This document shows, in pieces, positions 37,106 to 47,850 of a stretch of 64,000 nt of DNA. The notes under the pieces were generated by a model that had not been told where the DNA came from, made no database searches, and saw nothing but the letters and a program-made list of their open reading frames with translations. Source of the stretch: Persicaria tinctoria (Eukaryota > Streptophyta > Magnoliopsida > Caryophyllales > Polygonaceae); contig JBANSL010000013.1 in assembly GCA_037127255.1 (NCBI GenBank), forward strand, positions 9,860,188 through 9,924,187, read 5' to 3'. Each line of letters begins with the position of its first letter. Within the stretch, counting starts at the first letter, position 1. A program made the translations under genes and the position numbers.

Positions 37106-40100
37106 TCAGCCAAGAGCATCCTTGCGGATTAGACTATGCAACAAAGAGTCATCAGGAGTCCAAATACCGTAGAAAAATGGAGTGATACGGGACAAGCGAT
37201 CAGCTACCAAATTTGCCTCACGGAAGACATGACGAATCTCAACAGAACCAAAAAAGCCCAATGAGACTAGACTGTCCGAGACAATCATTTCAGAGTCTCC
37301 AGTAGGCTTCCCCAAACCTTTCATACTTTTTATTATTGTTAGGTTGTCTCCTTCAATAATGAGATTTGATATTTTTAGTTCTATCGCAGCCCGAAGTCCC
37401 ATCCAGAGACCCAAACTTTCACAGCCACAGACAGAGCTGATTGGTGATGGTCCATTTCCAGAGAAAATCGGGGTTCCTACAGAATCACGAATGATGAATC
37501 CATAAGAGCCCAAACCATATGTGGAGAGCGAACCATCAAAATTTAGCTTATGAGTTCCAATTGGTGGAGGTTCCCATTTGGTTCTCTTTCTCTTTGATAT
37601 AGATCTTTGTTTATCCTCTTTTGCGGGTGTTTTTTTGTTGTTTTTGCAGTAGTCCGGGCAGTTCAAATTTGATGTCCTCCAGATATATATTTGTTCTTTT
37701 ATAAAGGATAATATGCGTCTTATGTCCGGGTTTATGTTTTCAAAGAGTGTTTTGTTTCTGAAGTACCAGATACCCCACCAAGCAAAGGCAAGATCTTCAA
37801 AGCATTTTGTTCCTATCGTATTTTTGATTTCCCATAGAGTGGTGTTCAATTGTTCGCCTTTGCTGAAACAACCATTCATTTTCCGAAATGTTCCCGGGTT
37901 ATTTGCAATTAGGGTCTCCCTCGTAACAGGACAGCTCCAAAGAAGATGGTTCAGGTCTTCATAGCATGAGTCGCAGTGGGGGCAGTTTGTCGGAATCCCA
38001 AGGTGACGAGAAAGTCTGACAGAAGTGGGCACTCCGTTCTTAAGGATTTTCCATAGGAAAGATTTTATTTTCGGGGGGATATCAAGTCCCCAGACCCAAT
38101 TTGCATCTGATGTTTCGTGTTTTTTGTGGTTGTATATCATATCAATTGCAGACTTGGTGTTGAACCAGCCATTTTTGCTCCATTTCCAATAAAGTCTGTC
38201 AACTTGGATGTGTTGTGGTATTGGTATCGTTTTGATAGTTTCAATTAGGCTGTTTGGAATTATGCTTTGTAACTCTGCGTGTAATTTATCTTGGTTCCAT
38301 GTTTTGTTGTCTTTGAGAAAATGTTTTATGTTGATTGTATCGTCTATATGTTGAGTTCCTAAGATAGATGAATGTATCGGTGTTTGGCCTAACCATTGGT
38401 CTTGCCAAAACTTGATAGAGGCCCCGTCTCCAATAGACCAATTAAGGCCTTGTTTGAACAGAGGGACTAATTTTATTAACTGAGTCCATTGCCAGGAAGT
38501 GGTACCCTGCTTTTGGTATGTGAGTATATTCTGGTTTTTAAGATATTTTTCTTTAATTAGTTTGACCCATGGGCTAGTTGGTTCCGCTAATAGTTTCCAC
38601 AGTAATTTCATCTGCAGAGCAGTATTCATATCCTCCGAGCTACGCAGCCCCAGTCCTTCATTTTCCTTTGTTTTGCAAACCTCATACCAACCGATGAGGG
38701 GTTTATGGTTGGGTCCTTTGTTCCAGAGGAAGTTTCGGTTGATCTTATCAAGCTTCGTATGGACTGCTTTTGGTAGCATAAAGCATTGCATTATGTGTAG
38801 TGGCTTGGCTGATAGTGTCGTTTTGATTAGAGTACAACGGCCAGCTTGAGAGAGGCAATTCGCCTTCCATCTGTGGAGTTGAGATTTGGTTTTTGTTAGA
38901 AGTTCCGTAAATTCTTCCTTATTCATTCTCCCTTCGATTAGGGGGCAGCCCAAGTATGTACCCATCTTGGGGGGGTGTGCTATTTCTAGCTCGTTTCTAA
39001 TTAGGTTTTTTTGTGTGGCTGTTACGTTTTTGGATGCTTGGAATTGAGATTTATGCCTATTTACCTTTTGTCCTGAAATAGCTGAGTAGTCAGTTAGAAT
39101 TTTGTTAATTTGGTCGCAACCGGTTTTGGTTGCTGATGCAAAGATGATGATATCATCCGCGAAGGCTAAGAAAGGAATTTTTGTTCCTCCCCGCGTTAGT
39201 TTGATACCTAGGTGACTCTGTGCTTTTTCCGATTCATGTTGTAACCCACGGGCTAGAATTTCCGAAATAATCAAGAAGAGATAAGGGGAAAGCGGACAAC
39301 CTTGACGTATTCCCCTCTCAGGAAAAAAAATTTCAGTAGGTTCATTATTTACTAGCACCGAGTAGGTGACAGTGGTTATGCATTCTTTGATCCAGAGAGT
39401 GAATTTGGGCGAGAACCCAAATTTTGACATAATGGAGATTAAGAAATTCCAGTCGACCATATCGAATGCTTTTTCCATATCAAGTTTAACAGCCATCCAA
39501 CCAGATTTTCCATTTTTCCTTGAGAAGGAGTGGAAGACTTCATTTGCAATTAGGATGTTATCTTGTATTGATCTGCCTGAAGAGAATGCGCTCTGGAGTG
39601 GATTGGTTACTTTGGGGATTACCCTTTTGAGTCTTGAAGCTAGAATTTTGGATATAATTTTATATGTTGTTGTGCAGAGGCTGATAGGCCTATAGTGAGA
39701 TGTAGTGGTTGGGATGTCTATCTTTGTGATTGGTGCTATGAACGTATGGTTTGTTTGTTTCAGGATCCTTCCACTTAGAAAGAAACTTTTAACTGCTTTG
39801 ATGACAGATGGTTCCACGATATGCCAATACTTTTTGAAGAAGCCAGCAGGGAAACCATCTGGGCCTGGTGATTTGTCGTTGGCTAAGCTGAAGACTGCAT
39901 TTTTAATTTCAAAGTTCGATACTTGGCGAGTAAGCCATTCATTATCTTCATTTGTGATTTCATTTCCTATATGGCGGAGTAGGTTGTTCTGTGGCTGCTG
40001 TCTGGCCTGTTGCGTAAATCTTTTGCTAAAATCATGTTTAATAAGGTTTCTAATATCCTCTTCGTTAGTGAGTGTTACACCCGCCGTGGTTTGCAGGTGC

Positions 40101-41317
40101 TTTATAATGTTTCTATTTCGTCTACCTGTTGCTATTTTATGAAAATATTTAGTGTTGGCGTCTATGGATTTTATGTGCATTCTTTTCGCCCTTTGCCCCC
40201 AATATTTCTGTTGAAAGGAAAGGAGAGAAGTATGCTTTGAAATGAGTCTTTTGATTTTCTTATCTAGATTTTGGTTGTAAGCGTTGCAGAGTTTCTTTTG
40301 TGATTCTAGCAGATCCATTTCTATTTGCTTGATTTGGCGGAAAACATTTCCGAATGTAACCTTGCTCCAGACCTTACTTTTCCTTTTGACCTCTTGAAGT
40401 TTTTTCGTTAGTTTAAACATTTTCGAGCCAGGGGTGTCTAGTCTCCATGCAGATCGCACTACAGATTCGTAGTCCGATCTCGTTGTCCAAGCCATTTCAA
40501 ATTTGAAGGGTTGCAATTTCGGTCTGCGGTTGTCCATGAGGTCTAAAGTGATCTGTGCGTGATCTGACTTAATAAAAGCATGGTTTTTTGTACTAAGATT
40601 CGGGAATTGCTTTAGGATAGGGTGACTAACTATAGCGCGGTCTATCTTTTCAAATATGTTGTCAATTCCATGTTCACTTTTTCTCCAAGTATAATCATTC
40701 CCGCTAGTTGGGGAATCTACCAGGTTGAAGCTTCTGATGGTGTCTTGTAGTCTTGCAAATCTATTAGCTGATGGGATCCTACCTCCTAACTTGTCGCTTA
40801 ATTCTAAAATTTCGTTTAGGTCTCCAATAATAATCAGTGAATCCTTAGCATTGCGAATATAGTCTGAGAGAGTAGTCAAGAGGTCGTTTTTTTCCTTAGC
40901 ATAAGGGGTTGCATAGACAAATAAAATTTCCGCATCAATTTTAAGAGCCGTGTTTATATAGTCTGCTTGAATAATACGGTTCGTCGATGTTCTAACTGTG
41001 AAGGTTTCGTTGTGGAATTGGGATTCTTTCCAAAGAAGACAAAGGCCACCCGCTAGGCCATTGGATGGGATAAAGTGCATTTTGTCAAATCCCGGTTTCC
41101 TCCAGCAGTTGTCTGGAGGGGGGTTTGTTAATTTTGTTTCCGTCAGCATTAGGATTTTTATGTGTTCTGCTTTGGTTGTGGCTTCAATATGGGTCCAAAC
41201 GTTCTTTCTGCTAAGCCCTCTAATATTCCAAAAGCTAAACTTCATGTTAAACCTTTTTGGGGAAAGTTGTAGTTTTTCTGGCTGGTAGCCTTGTTTATAG
41301 GTGTAGTGATCTTCCAA
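37106..41317 (-). CDS. LINE ORF2: endonuclease-reverse transcriptase-RNase H
   Basis: Open for 1403 codons without interruption; Met25 (MKFSFWNIRGL) may be the real start. Domains in order: EEP/APE-like endonuclease, about residues 25-260 (WNIRGL, TETKL, GDLNE, SDHAQ); reverse transcriptase, about 480-780 (YRPISL, KLDMEKAFDMVDW, GIRQGCPLSPYLF, FADD); zf-RVT zinc-binding region, about 1050-1150 (WKILKNGVPT, CPHCDSC, HLLWSCP); RNase H (RVT_3), about 1260-1390 (KLNFDGSLS, EGDN, ADRLSR). The enzyme nicks target DNA and primes reverse transcription on it. All catalytic motifs visible to me are intact. Confidence 0.96.
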   Translation of the reverse strand: MEDHYTYKQGYQPEKLQLSPKRFNMKFSFWNIRGLSRKNVWTHIEATTKAEHIKILMLTETKLTNPPPDNCWRKPGFDKMHFIPSNGLAGGLCLLWKESQFHNETFTVRTSTNRIIQADYINTALKIDAEILFVYATPYAKEKNDLLTTLSDYIRNAKDSLIIIGDLNEILELSDKLGGRIPSANRFARLQDTIRSFNLVDSPTSGNDYTWRKSEHGIDNIFEKIDRAIVSHPILKQFPNLSTKNHAFIKSDHAQITLDLMDNRRPKLQPFKFEMAWTTRSDYESVVRSAWRLDTPGSKMFKLTKKLQEVKRKSKVWSKVTFGNVFRQIKQIEMDLLESQKKLCNAYNQNLDKKIKRLISKHTSLLSFQQKYWGQRAKRMHIKSIDANTKYFHKIATGRRNRNIIKHLQTTAGVTLTNEEDIRNLIKHDFSKRFTQQARQQPQNNLLRHIGNEITNEDNEWLTRQVSNFEIKNAVFSLANDKSPGPDGFPAGFFKKYWHIVEPSVIKAVKSFFLSGRILKQTNHTFIAPITKIDIPTTTSHYRPISLCTTTYKIISKILASRLKRVIPKVTNPLQSAFSSGRSIQDNILIANEVFHSFSRKNGKSGWMAVKLDMEKAFDMVDWNFLISIMSKFGFSPKFTLWIKECITTVTYSVLVNNEPTEIFFPERGIRQGCPLSPYLFLIISEILARGLQHESEKAQSHLGIKLTRGGTKIPFLAFADDIIIFASATKTGCDQINKILTDYSAISGQKVNRHKSQFQASKNVTATQKNLIRNELEIAHPPKMGTYLGCPLIEGRMNKEEFTELLTKTKSQLHRWKANCLSQAGRCTLIKTTLSAKPLHIMQCFMLPKAVHTKLDKINRNFLWNKGPNHKPLIGWYEVCKTKENEGLGLRSSEDMNTALQMKLLWKLLAEPTSPWVKLIKEKYLKNQNILTYQKQGTTSWQWTQLIKLVPLFKQGLNWSIGDGASIKFWQDQWLGQTPIHSSILGTQHIDDTINIKHFLKDNKTWNQDKLHAELQSIIPNSLIETIKTIPIPQHIQVDRLYWKWSKNGWFNTKSAIDMIYNHKKHETSDANWVWGLDIPPKIKSFLWKILKNGVPTSVRLSRHLGIPTNCPHCDSCYEDLNHLLWSCPVTRETLIANNPGTFRKMNGCFSKGEQLNTTLWEIKNTIGTKCFEDLAFAWWGIWYFRNKTLFENINPDIRRILSFIKEQIYIWRTSNLNCPDYCKNNKKTPAKEDKQRSISKRKRTKWEPPPIGTHKLNFDGSLSTYGLGSYGFIIRDSVGTPIFSGNGPSPISSVCGCESLGLWMGLRAAIELKISNLIIEGDNLTIIKSMKGLGKPTGDSEMIVSDSLVSLGFFGSVEIRHVFREANLVADRLSRITPFFYGIWTPDDSLLHSLIRKDALG

Positions 41318-42830
41318 TAATGTTTGGTTTTTATTCTTTTATGGTTTGTGTTGTTTGTTTCGTCTATTGTTGCAAGTATGCGAGTAATCTCTAATCTGAG
41401 AGCCTATATACTACAAGGAGTTTTGTTATGGTTGTGTTTAGATCCGTATATGTCTGATGATGTCTCATTCGTATAGTTTTTAATCTGCAAATCTTGCTTA
41501 ATGGTTTTACCTTGGTAAGAGAACGGATGATTTCCAAGACCACAGTAGTGGTTTTGGATTGGGCATGAGTAATTATTATAAATATTATCCAAGACAAATT
41601 CTGAGCAAGTAATCACACTTAACCATAACAAGAAGTCTAATGAATGGTAAAAATGATCGTTCCTTACATAAAACGTGCGATAATTGTTTTGTAAATAAGT
41701 ATCCATCATATGGCATGCTGAATTAAAGTAGTAAGGATAATATTGTTTGTTGCGTCCCTGTATGAAGTATTGTTTAAAATCCAGATTGGGTAAACCTTCC
41801 CAAGTAGAGTTATCATTTAAAATCTTGAAGATGGCTAGAGGACGCTCACTCAAGTTTTGATGTGAATTGGTGCAGCTGTCTTTGATGTAGATAGCCTGGA
41901 TCAAGTTTAGAAGTCTTGGGATCATTTGTGTTAGTATTCCCTGAGTTTGAATCCCCAAGCCAACGCGGCAAGCAGCAAGCGACCAGCCAAGTCGAGTACG
42001 AGTCTGCGAATTGTATAAAAAAATTTGTTGCTCGAGGGAATGACTCCCTCGAGCATGATTAGTATGATGATATATAGCATATTCATATATAACGATGAAC
42101 AGATATGTTTGATTAATAATACTAGCATTTTTGCTCGAGTTTAATTTAAGGTGATGTGGTAGCATGGCAAAACATGTTCTAAGCAGATAGCAAGTGCATT
42201 GAGATATAGTTTTTAAGCGGCAGTAAGAGGCAGATATGGAGCAAGCAATAAAGAACCTTGATGACAGCTCATAATGGTGGGTGTTAAGTTGTTCATTCAG
42301 GTGGTGAGTAACATTAAATTGTGACTCTGTACTATAGTTTCGATTGTCATTATTATTGAAGTTATTGTGTTTATGAGACTGTTTTGCTAAAAAAGAATTA
42401 CAGATCTTATTAATAAGAGGCAATGAGAGAATACTCTAATGAAATTCAAATGAATAACATAGGTTATGTTTAGTAACCGGAGAGAGTGTGTTAGCAGTTG
42501 TAATAGCACAAAGAGTTGACAAGAGGGAGTCACTAGGGTCGTTGAACCAACAACAGGAAGTATATAAGTAAGGATAGATTATCAAAAGCCAATATCTAAA
42601 GAATGATTTATTGGTAAGAGCTAGGAAATTCATGTTATGGCAAAACCATTTGTTAAAGCTATAACATGAGCTTAGATGAACATCATATAATCCTAAAAGG
42701 AGTTTTTCTGGATCGAGACACCAGTTTCCTTGCTTAGTAGAGGTATTGTTTATAGTGGTATTGATAGTGCTGTGATGGTTGTATATCACGGTCATGTTGT
42801 GTGTGTTTTGTGACATTATAAGAGATAGAA

Positions 42831-43903
42831 GAGAAATTTTGTTAGCAAAGTACCATAGAGACATTTTTAGATAGTAGAGAATTTTGTGATGTGGGTTTTG
42901 ATTCATAGGCAAGGATAGGGTAATTTTATAAGTAATGTATTTATAAATGTATTTATACAGATATGAGTGGATGTTGATAGCATTTATAGAGTGATGCTGC
43001 AGTTTAAGGTAATGCATTATCATAGTCAAGCAAGTAACTAATAAATAGAGTATAGGCCTGCACTTGTAAGAGTATCCAAGACAGCAGTAATAGGAAGCCA
43101 GAGAATGTGCTATAGAGCATTTTAGCAATAAGTCTCCAAGGTAGATGACAAAGCACTTATTCAGGTAGTAATTCAAATTATAATTTGATACATCACTAGA
43201 GTAGTTATTTGAAGCAGTGGTGAAGCATTTATGGTTTTTTGACACTCCTGATTGGGATAATTTTAAAACCTTATAAGTAAGAATTTGTAAAGTTATGCAC
43301 AGCCAAGACCAGTGATCATAACATGGGTTTTTTTTTTGGTTGGGGCTATGATATCAGAAGAAGCAGAAGCATAATGGTAGAAAAATGGGTGACCTCTGAG
43401 ATCCTCTAACCCACAGCAGATAATGCTGAGAAGGAGGGATACAGAGGTTGTGTAGTGCTGATGTCGTTGCATTCTTATGAATGCCAAGGGTGAAAGCTGA
43501 AAAGCAAAGAGCCATAGGAAGACCACTAGATAATAATGAAGGTACTCTGGTAAAGGAAGTTTTGTAAAAAACTCAGCAAGGATAAGGTGCCAGGCTCCAT
43601 GCTTAGGATAGTTCAGGTTTAAGGTAAGGGTGGCAGTGCATTGATGATAGCCTATTAGTGTCAATAAATTAAAATTTTGATGACAATTTATGAGTAGCAA
43701 GGTTGAAATCTGGTTGGAGATAATCCAAAAAAACATGTTAAGATAGTCCAGAAGATCATAATATAGATTTTGATTCATTAACAGGGGCAGAGTACAAGCA
43801 TTAGGATCAACTTTAGAAAGAAACATGAAGGTCCAAGAGATCCAAAACCAACAGCTTACAAGGGTAGATAATTTCAAGATAACCAAATACAAAGTGGCTC
43901 CAG
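42831..43903 (-). repeat. Inter-ORF tandem unit 1 (blocks A1 and B1)
   Basis: Block A1 (42831-43541, 711 bp) is closely similar to A2 (43910-44620), and block B1 (43560-43903) to B2 (45255-45601). A1 and B1 are separated by only about 18 bp. By eye, similarity is near 90% with small indels. Confidence 0.85.
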
Positions 43904-43909
43904 ATAAAA

Positions 43910-45601
43910 GAGAAATTTGGTTAGCAAAGTACCATAGAGACATTTTTAGATAGCATAGAATTTTGTGATGTAGCTTTTGATTCATAGACAAGGAAAAAGT
44001 AATTTGATAAGTCATGTATTTATAAATGCTGTTATACAGATATGAGTGGTTATTGATAGCATTTATAGAGTGAATCTGCAGTTTAAGATAATGCATTATC
44101 ATAGTCAAGCAAGTAACTAGGAAGTAGAGTAAAGGCCTGCACTGGTATGAGTATCCTAGACAGCAGTAATAGATAACCAGATAAAGTGCTATAGAGTATT
44201 TTAGCAAGAGTCTCCAAGGTAGATGACAATGCACATATTCAGGTAGTAATTAAAATCATAATTTGATACATTACTAGAGTAGTTATTTAAAGCAGTGGTA
44301 AAGCATTTGTGGTTTTTTGACACTCCTGATTGGTATAATTTTAAAGCCTTATTAGTAAGAATTTGTAAAGTTATGCATAACCAAGAGCAGTGATCATAAC
44401 ATGGGTTTTTTTTTATGGTTGGAGCTATGATGCCATAAGAAACAGGAGCTTGATGGTAAAGAAAGGGGTGACCTCTGAGATCCCAAAACCCACAGTAGAT
44501 AATGCTAAGAAGGAGGGATACAGAGGTTGTGTAGTGTTGATTTAGTGGCATTCTTATGAATGCTAGGAATGAAAGCTGGATAGCAAAGAGCCATGAGAAG
44601 ACCATTAGATAATAATGAAGTTCATATTCTAACTCATGGTTCTTATGTGGAGAATAAAGAATATGATAAATGCTACTTTTACATATATAGTTATTCAGAA
44701 TTGTTTGGTTGTTGGCAATATATCCAGCGTGATGATGCAGTTTATGGCAATGAGTTAGCATAACTGAGTAAGTTTCAATCTTAGAGAACAAGTCCTTGTT
44801 CTGAGATAAATTTTTTGGACAGCAGCAAGAAATATATAAAGAATTAGCAAGAATATAATCTAGTAATGGAACTTTAAGGTAGCTGTCAAAGTACATTATC
44901 CAAAGAGAGTAAAATTCAAAATAATGTGCAACACTATAGTTATGATAGTAACTTATGGTGTTGTTGTTGCTTTGTATCCAGTAGCTAATAAAGCATAAGT
45001 AGAGATAGCTAGATAGTTGCCAAGATTTAGTAGGAGATATATTATATAGGTAAAGGTATAGCTGGTGCCTAGTAGAATGTTTTAGTTTTATGACATTTAG
45101 GAGATTTAAGTTATGTATTTTATAATTTGGGTGCTTGTGAGTTTGCAATCTACTTTGAGGCAGAAGTAAAGAAGGTTCTAATGTTAAGTTACTGTACTTA
45201 TTATGACAGTTAGGTTTAGAATAGATAGAGTGAGGATTTTGTTTTTCAGCATTGAGGTTTTGTAAAAAATCAGCAATGTTAAGGTGTCAGGCTCCATGTT
45301 TAGGAGAGTTCAGGTTTAAGGTGAGGGGGTCAGTGCATTGATGATAGCCTACTAGTGCCAAATAAATAAAAATTTGGTGGCAATTTATGAGTATTAAGTT
45401 TGAAATCTGGTTAGAGACAATCCAAAAAGACAAGTTAAGATAGTCCTGAAGATCATAATATAGATTTTGATTCATTAACAGGGGCAGAGTACAAGGATTA
45501 TGATCAACTTGAGAGAGAAACATGAAGGCCCAAGAGAACCAAAACCAGCAGCTTACAAGGATAGATAATTTTAAAATAACCAAATACAAAGTGGCTCTAG
45601 G
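43910..45601 (-). repeat. Inter-ORF tandem unit 2 (A2, spacer C, B2)
   Basis: Second copy of the A and B blocks, with 634 bp of extra sequence (44621-45254) between them that unit 1 lacks. Either unit 1 lost it or unit 2 gained it. Unit 2 directly follows unit 1. Confidence 0.83.
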
Positions 45602-45769
45602 TTTGCCAAAGTACAAATCAAGTTTTTGCCAAAAAATAGGGCTTGAGTTCTTTGCAAAAGTTAGTGGATTATTCTCAAAAGGTGATGGAGACAGACTAAG
45701 ATCATCACAGCAGACCCATAGGTCAGGTCTTGGTAACCCATTGTTTGGCAAAAGCTTGTAATCCATTGA

Positions 45770-46807
45770 TCACTCAATGTTTTTGCCCCTCTTCAGGATG
45801 GAGCTGGCCGTGTCATCATCCTCACCCACAGCCTTCCTTTTGAGAGAGCCAGAAGTAGAGGAATCCTTTGGTGGAGCTTCAGAGGTGGTGAGCATCTTCA
45901 TCAGGGAAGTGTTGGATTGGAGAGAGTGGAAAGAAGGCTCAGAGATCAGATCAACATGATGATCAGTCATGGGTTCATCCAGCAAGTAATGCCCCTCAAC
46001 ATAATCTCCACCAAGCAGGTCATCCTCATCATAGTCATAGAGGAGACAAGGAAGGATTCCTGAGTTTACTTCGGCTCCAATCTCATTGAAGTCTTGTGGG
46101 TTAGGGAGAGGAAAGGCAGCATCCATAGGATCATCATCAGAGGTTTTGTTATTCTCATGGTCAGAAATCTCAATTGGTTCAGAGCTAGGTGGGTGCTCAG
46201 TAGTGAGTATGCCAGAGGCAGAGGGACCAGGAAAGCCAACCCCCACAGGGCCAACATTGAAACCAGCTACAGGCATCCAGCCTGCAGGGTTACCAGTAAG
46301 GCCAGCCATGGAGAGAGGGATTCCTGGACCAGGCATCACATCAGCAGTAGGCAATACAGAAGATGCAGTGTGAGCAGGTGTGTTAGGGAGGGTGCTTGTG
46401 CCAGATGGAGACTTAGAACCAATGGATGAGTTTGAAGAATTTGAGATGGTCTCAAAAGAAATAGCCACACCCCCTCTACCAGATAAGTATGGTTTGTTGC
46501 CAAAAGCATGGATGGGGTTTGGAAGCTTTAGAACTTTCCCCTTTTTCCCAATGGTAGCCCAGGCATCTCCCATAACAGGTTTGGGGATCATGTTGTTTGG
46601 CTTTTTGATGGTAACTTGAAATTTTTTTGGTTTAGGGGTAAAGTTAGGGCAGTGGTTGAAAATGTGGTCTTGACCCCCACAATTGCCACAGCCCTTAGGG
46701 AATTCTTCAAACCATATGATATGGGCAGACACCTCAAGCTGGTTGACAGGGATGAGGATTGTGTTAGACACAGGTAAGGCAAGATCCAGGTTAATACAAA
46801 TCCTAGC
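45770..46807 (-). pseudogene. LINE ORF1, 5'-truncated
   Basis: The frame is open from the insertion border at 46807 to the stop at 45770 (about 345 codons); Met at 46771 is internal. The first residues (YARICINLDLALP) match the end of the plant DUF4283 domain. A CX2CX4HX4C knuckle follows (CGNCGGQDHIFNHC), then a Pro/Gly/Ser-rich region and an acidic tail ending KRGKNIE. ORF1 proteins bind the LINE RNA. The N-terminal DUF4283 part, probably about 200 residues, is missing because of 5' truncation. Confidence 0.9.
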
Positions 46808-46905
46808 ATACTATGAAAGGAATTCGGATGGTATAAGTTAGCTGAAGATAGGCATTGGAGAAATTGTAGATGTGTGATCAATACACGAAGGCACATAATA
46901 AAGGT

Positions 46906-46907
<2 letters not shown>

Positions 46908-46948
<41 letters not shown>
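46908..46948. repeat. (AT)n microsatellite
   Basis: About 40 bp of AT dinucleotides just beyond the LINE's 5' border. Confidence 0.95.
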
Positions 46949-46952
<4 letters not shown>

Positions 46953-47156
46953 GTCTACCATTGTTCTCAACTGCCAAGAAAGTAAGTATATGTGATTGTA
47001 CACCGGTGATCATCACCGGTATCTATGACATTTCATTGAACATGTCTGGTGAGTTGAGAAGTTACACGGAAAAAACATGCAAAAAAAAAAACACTAATAA
47101 AAAAGAAATACAAAGTAAAGTTGGGCAAAAAGACGATCGAGGAAACCTTGTGTATC

Positions 47157-47850
47157 CAGTGGCGGAGCCAGGATTTCCGTTATGGGGTGCTAAAAAAATT
47201 TCGTGAATTTTTTTTTTTGTGTATACTTATTAAGAAGATTTTATAAAAAATAATATTGAAAAAACAATTTTATTTTTTTTAATGATTTTTTGTATGTAAA
47301 TAGTTGAGAGTGACCAAAAAATAGAAGAGAAACAAAAAATATAGAAAAAAAATCACGAAGAATTACTTTTAAAACAATATTGAAATAAAAGGTTAAATGT
47401 AAAATGTTAATGATTTTTTGTATGTAAATAGTTGAGAATGACCAAAAAAATAGAAGAGAAACAAAAAATATAGAAAAAAATCACGAAGAATTACTTTTAA
47501 AACAACATTGAAATAAAAAGTTAAATGTAAAATATAAACATAAATATGACATTTTTTAATGAAATAGTTGATAAAAGCAAAAATTATAGAGAGAAATCAA
47601 GAAGAATAAATGTTATAGTAACGCAAATAAAAATTGAAGAACTTGATAACTGAACCCAAGATCTTTTTATTCTTCTTCATTGCTTCCTTATTTCTTTTAC
47701 CACTTGAGTTAGATAACATTATTGTTTCAAGTAGCATTTAAAGATGTTATATTACCTTAAAAATACTAAATATATACAAAAAAAAAATTATTATTTTTTA
47801 TATTTTTTTTCGGCTAGAGGGTGCTCGAGCACCCCCTAGCTCCGCCACTG
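47157..47850. mobile_element. Non-autonomous hAT-type element (CAGTGGCGGAGC family)
   Basis: Starts CAGTGGCGGAGCCAGG and ends CTAGCTCCGCCACTG, a 12-bp perfect terminal inverted repeat with similar subterminal GGGTGCT/AGCACCC motifs. The 694-bp AT-rich interior holds a tandem duplication of about 125 bp. The flanks show only a weak 8-bp match (GTGTATCC/GGGTATGA with a one-base shift). It is the same family as 11017-11676 in inverted orientation. Confidence 0.8.
47278..47532. repeat. Tandem duplication of about 125 bp inside the hAT-type element
   Basis: The block beginning TTAATGATTTTTTGTATG and ending AGGTTAAATGTAAAA occurs twice in direct succession (about 47278-47403 and 47407-47532) with only a few differences. 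It is a recent internal duplication. Confidence 0.88.

Larger units (their letters stand above)
41318..45769 (-). other. Long inter-ORF segment of the LINE
   Basis: This 4.45-kb stretch separates ORF1 from ORF2, where plant L1 elements usually have a short gap or overlap. On the element strand it is pyrimidine-rich and holds five long frames (41404-42423, 42436-43245, 43293-44234, 44201-45148, 45287-45766). Their products are rich in Tyr, Leu, Ile, Ser, His and Asn and resemble no domain I know. The scarcity of stops can be explained by purine/pyrimidine strand bias. Much of it consists of two imperfect tandem units (next entries). It may be captured DNA or a lineage-specific spacer. Confidence 0.7.
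37015..46825 (-). mobile_element. L1-type LINE, about 9.8 kb, with 18-bp target duplication
   Basis: The insertion is bounded by ATACTATGAAAGGAATTC at 37015-37032 and an identical copy at 46808-46825. The 3' poly(A) appears as a poly(T)-rich stretch at 37033-37071, so the element lies on the minus strand. It contains 5'-truncated ORF1 (46807-45770), a 4.45-kb inter-ORF segment, and intact ORF2 (41317-37106). Only about 34 nt separate the ORF2 stop from the A tail. A perfect duplication and an open ORF2 indicate a young insertion. The 5' end falls inside ORF1, the usual result of incomplete reverse transcription. Confidence 0.93.

Noticed and set aside
37713..41288. Plus-strand frames of 76-145 codons across LINE ORF2
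   Set aside because: They are complements of the 1403-codon ORF2, whose domains are recognised.
41404..45766. Five long minus-strand frames as independent host genes
   Set aside because: They lie inside one LINE insertion between ORF1 and ORF2, overlap duplicated blocks, lack recognisable domains and can arise from strand composition bias.
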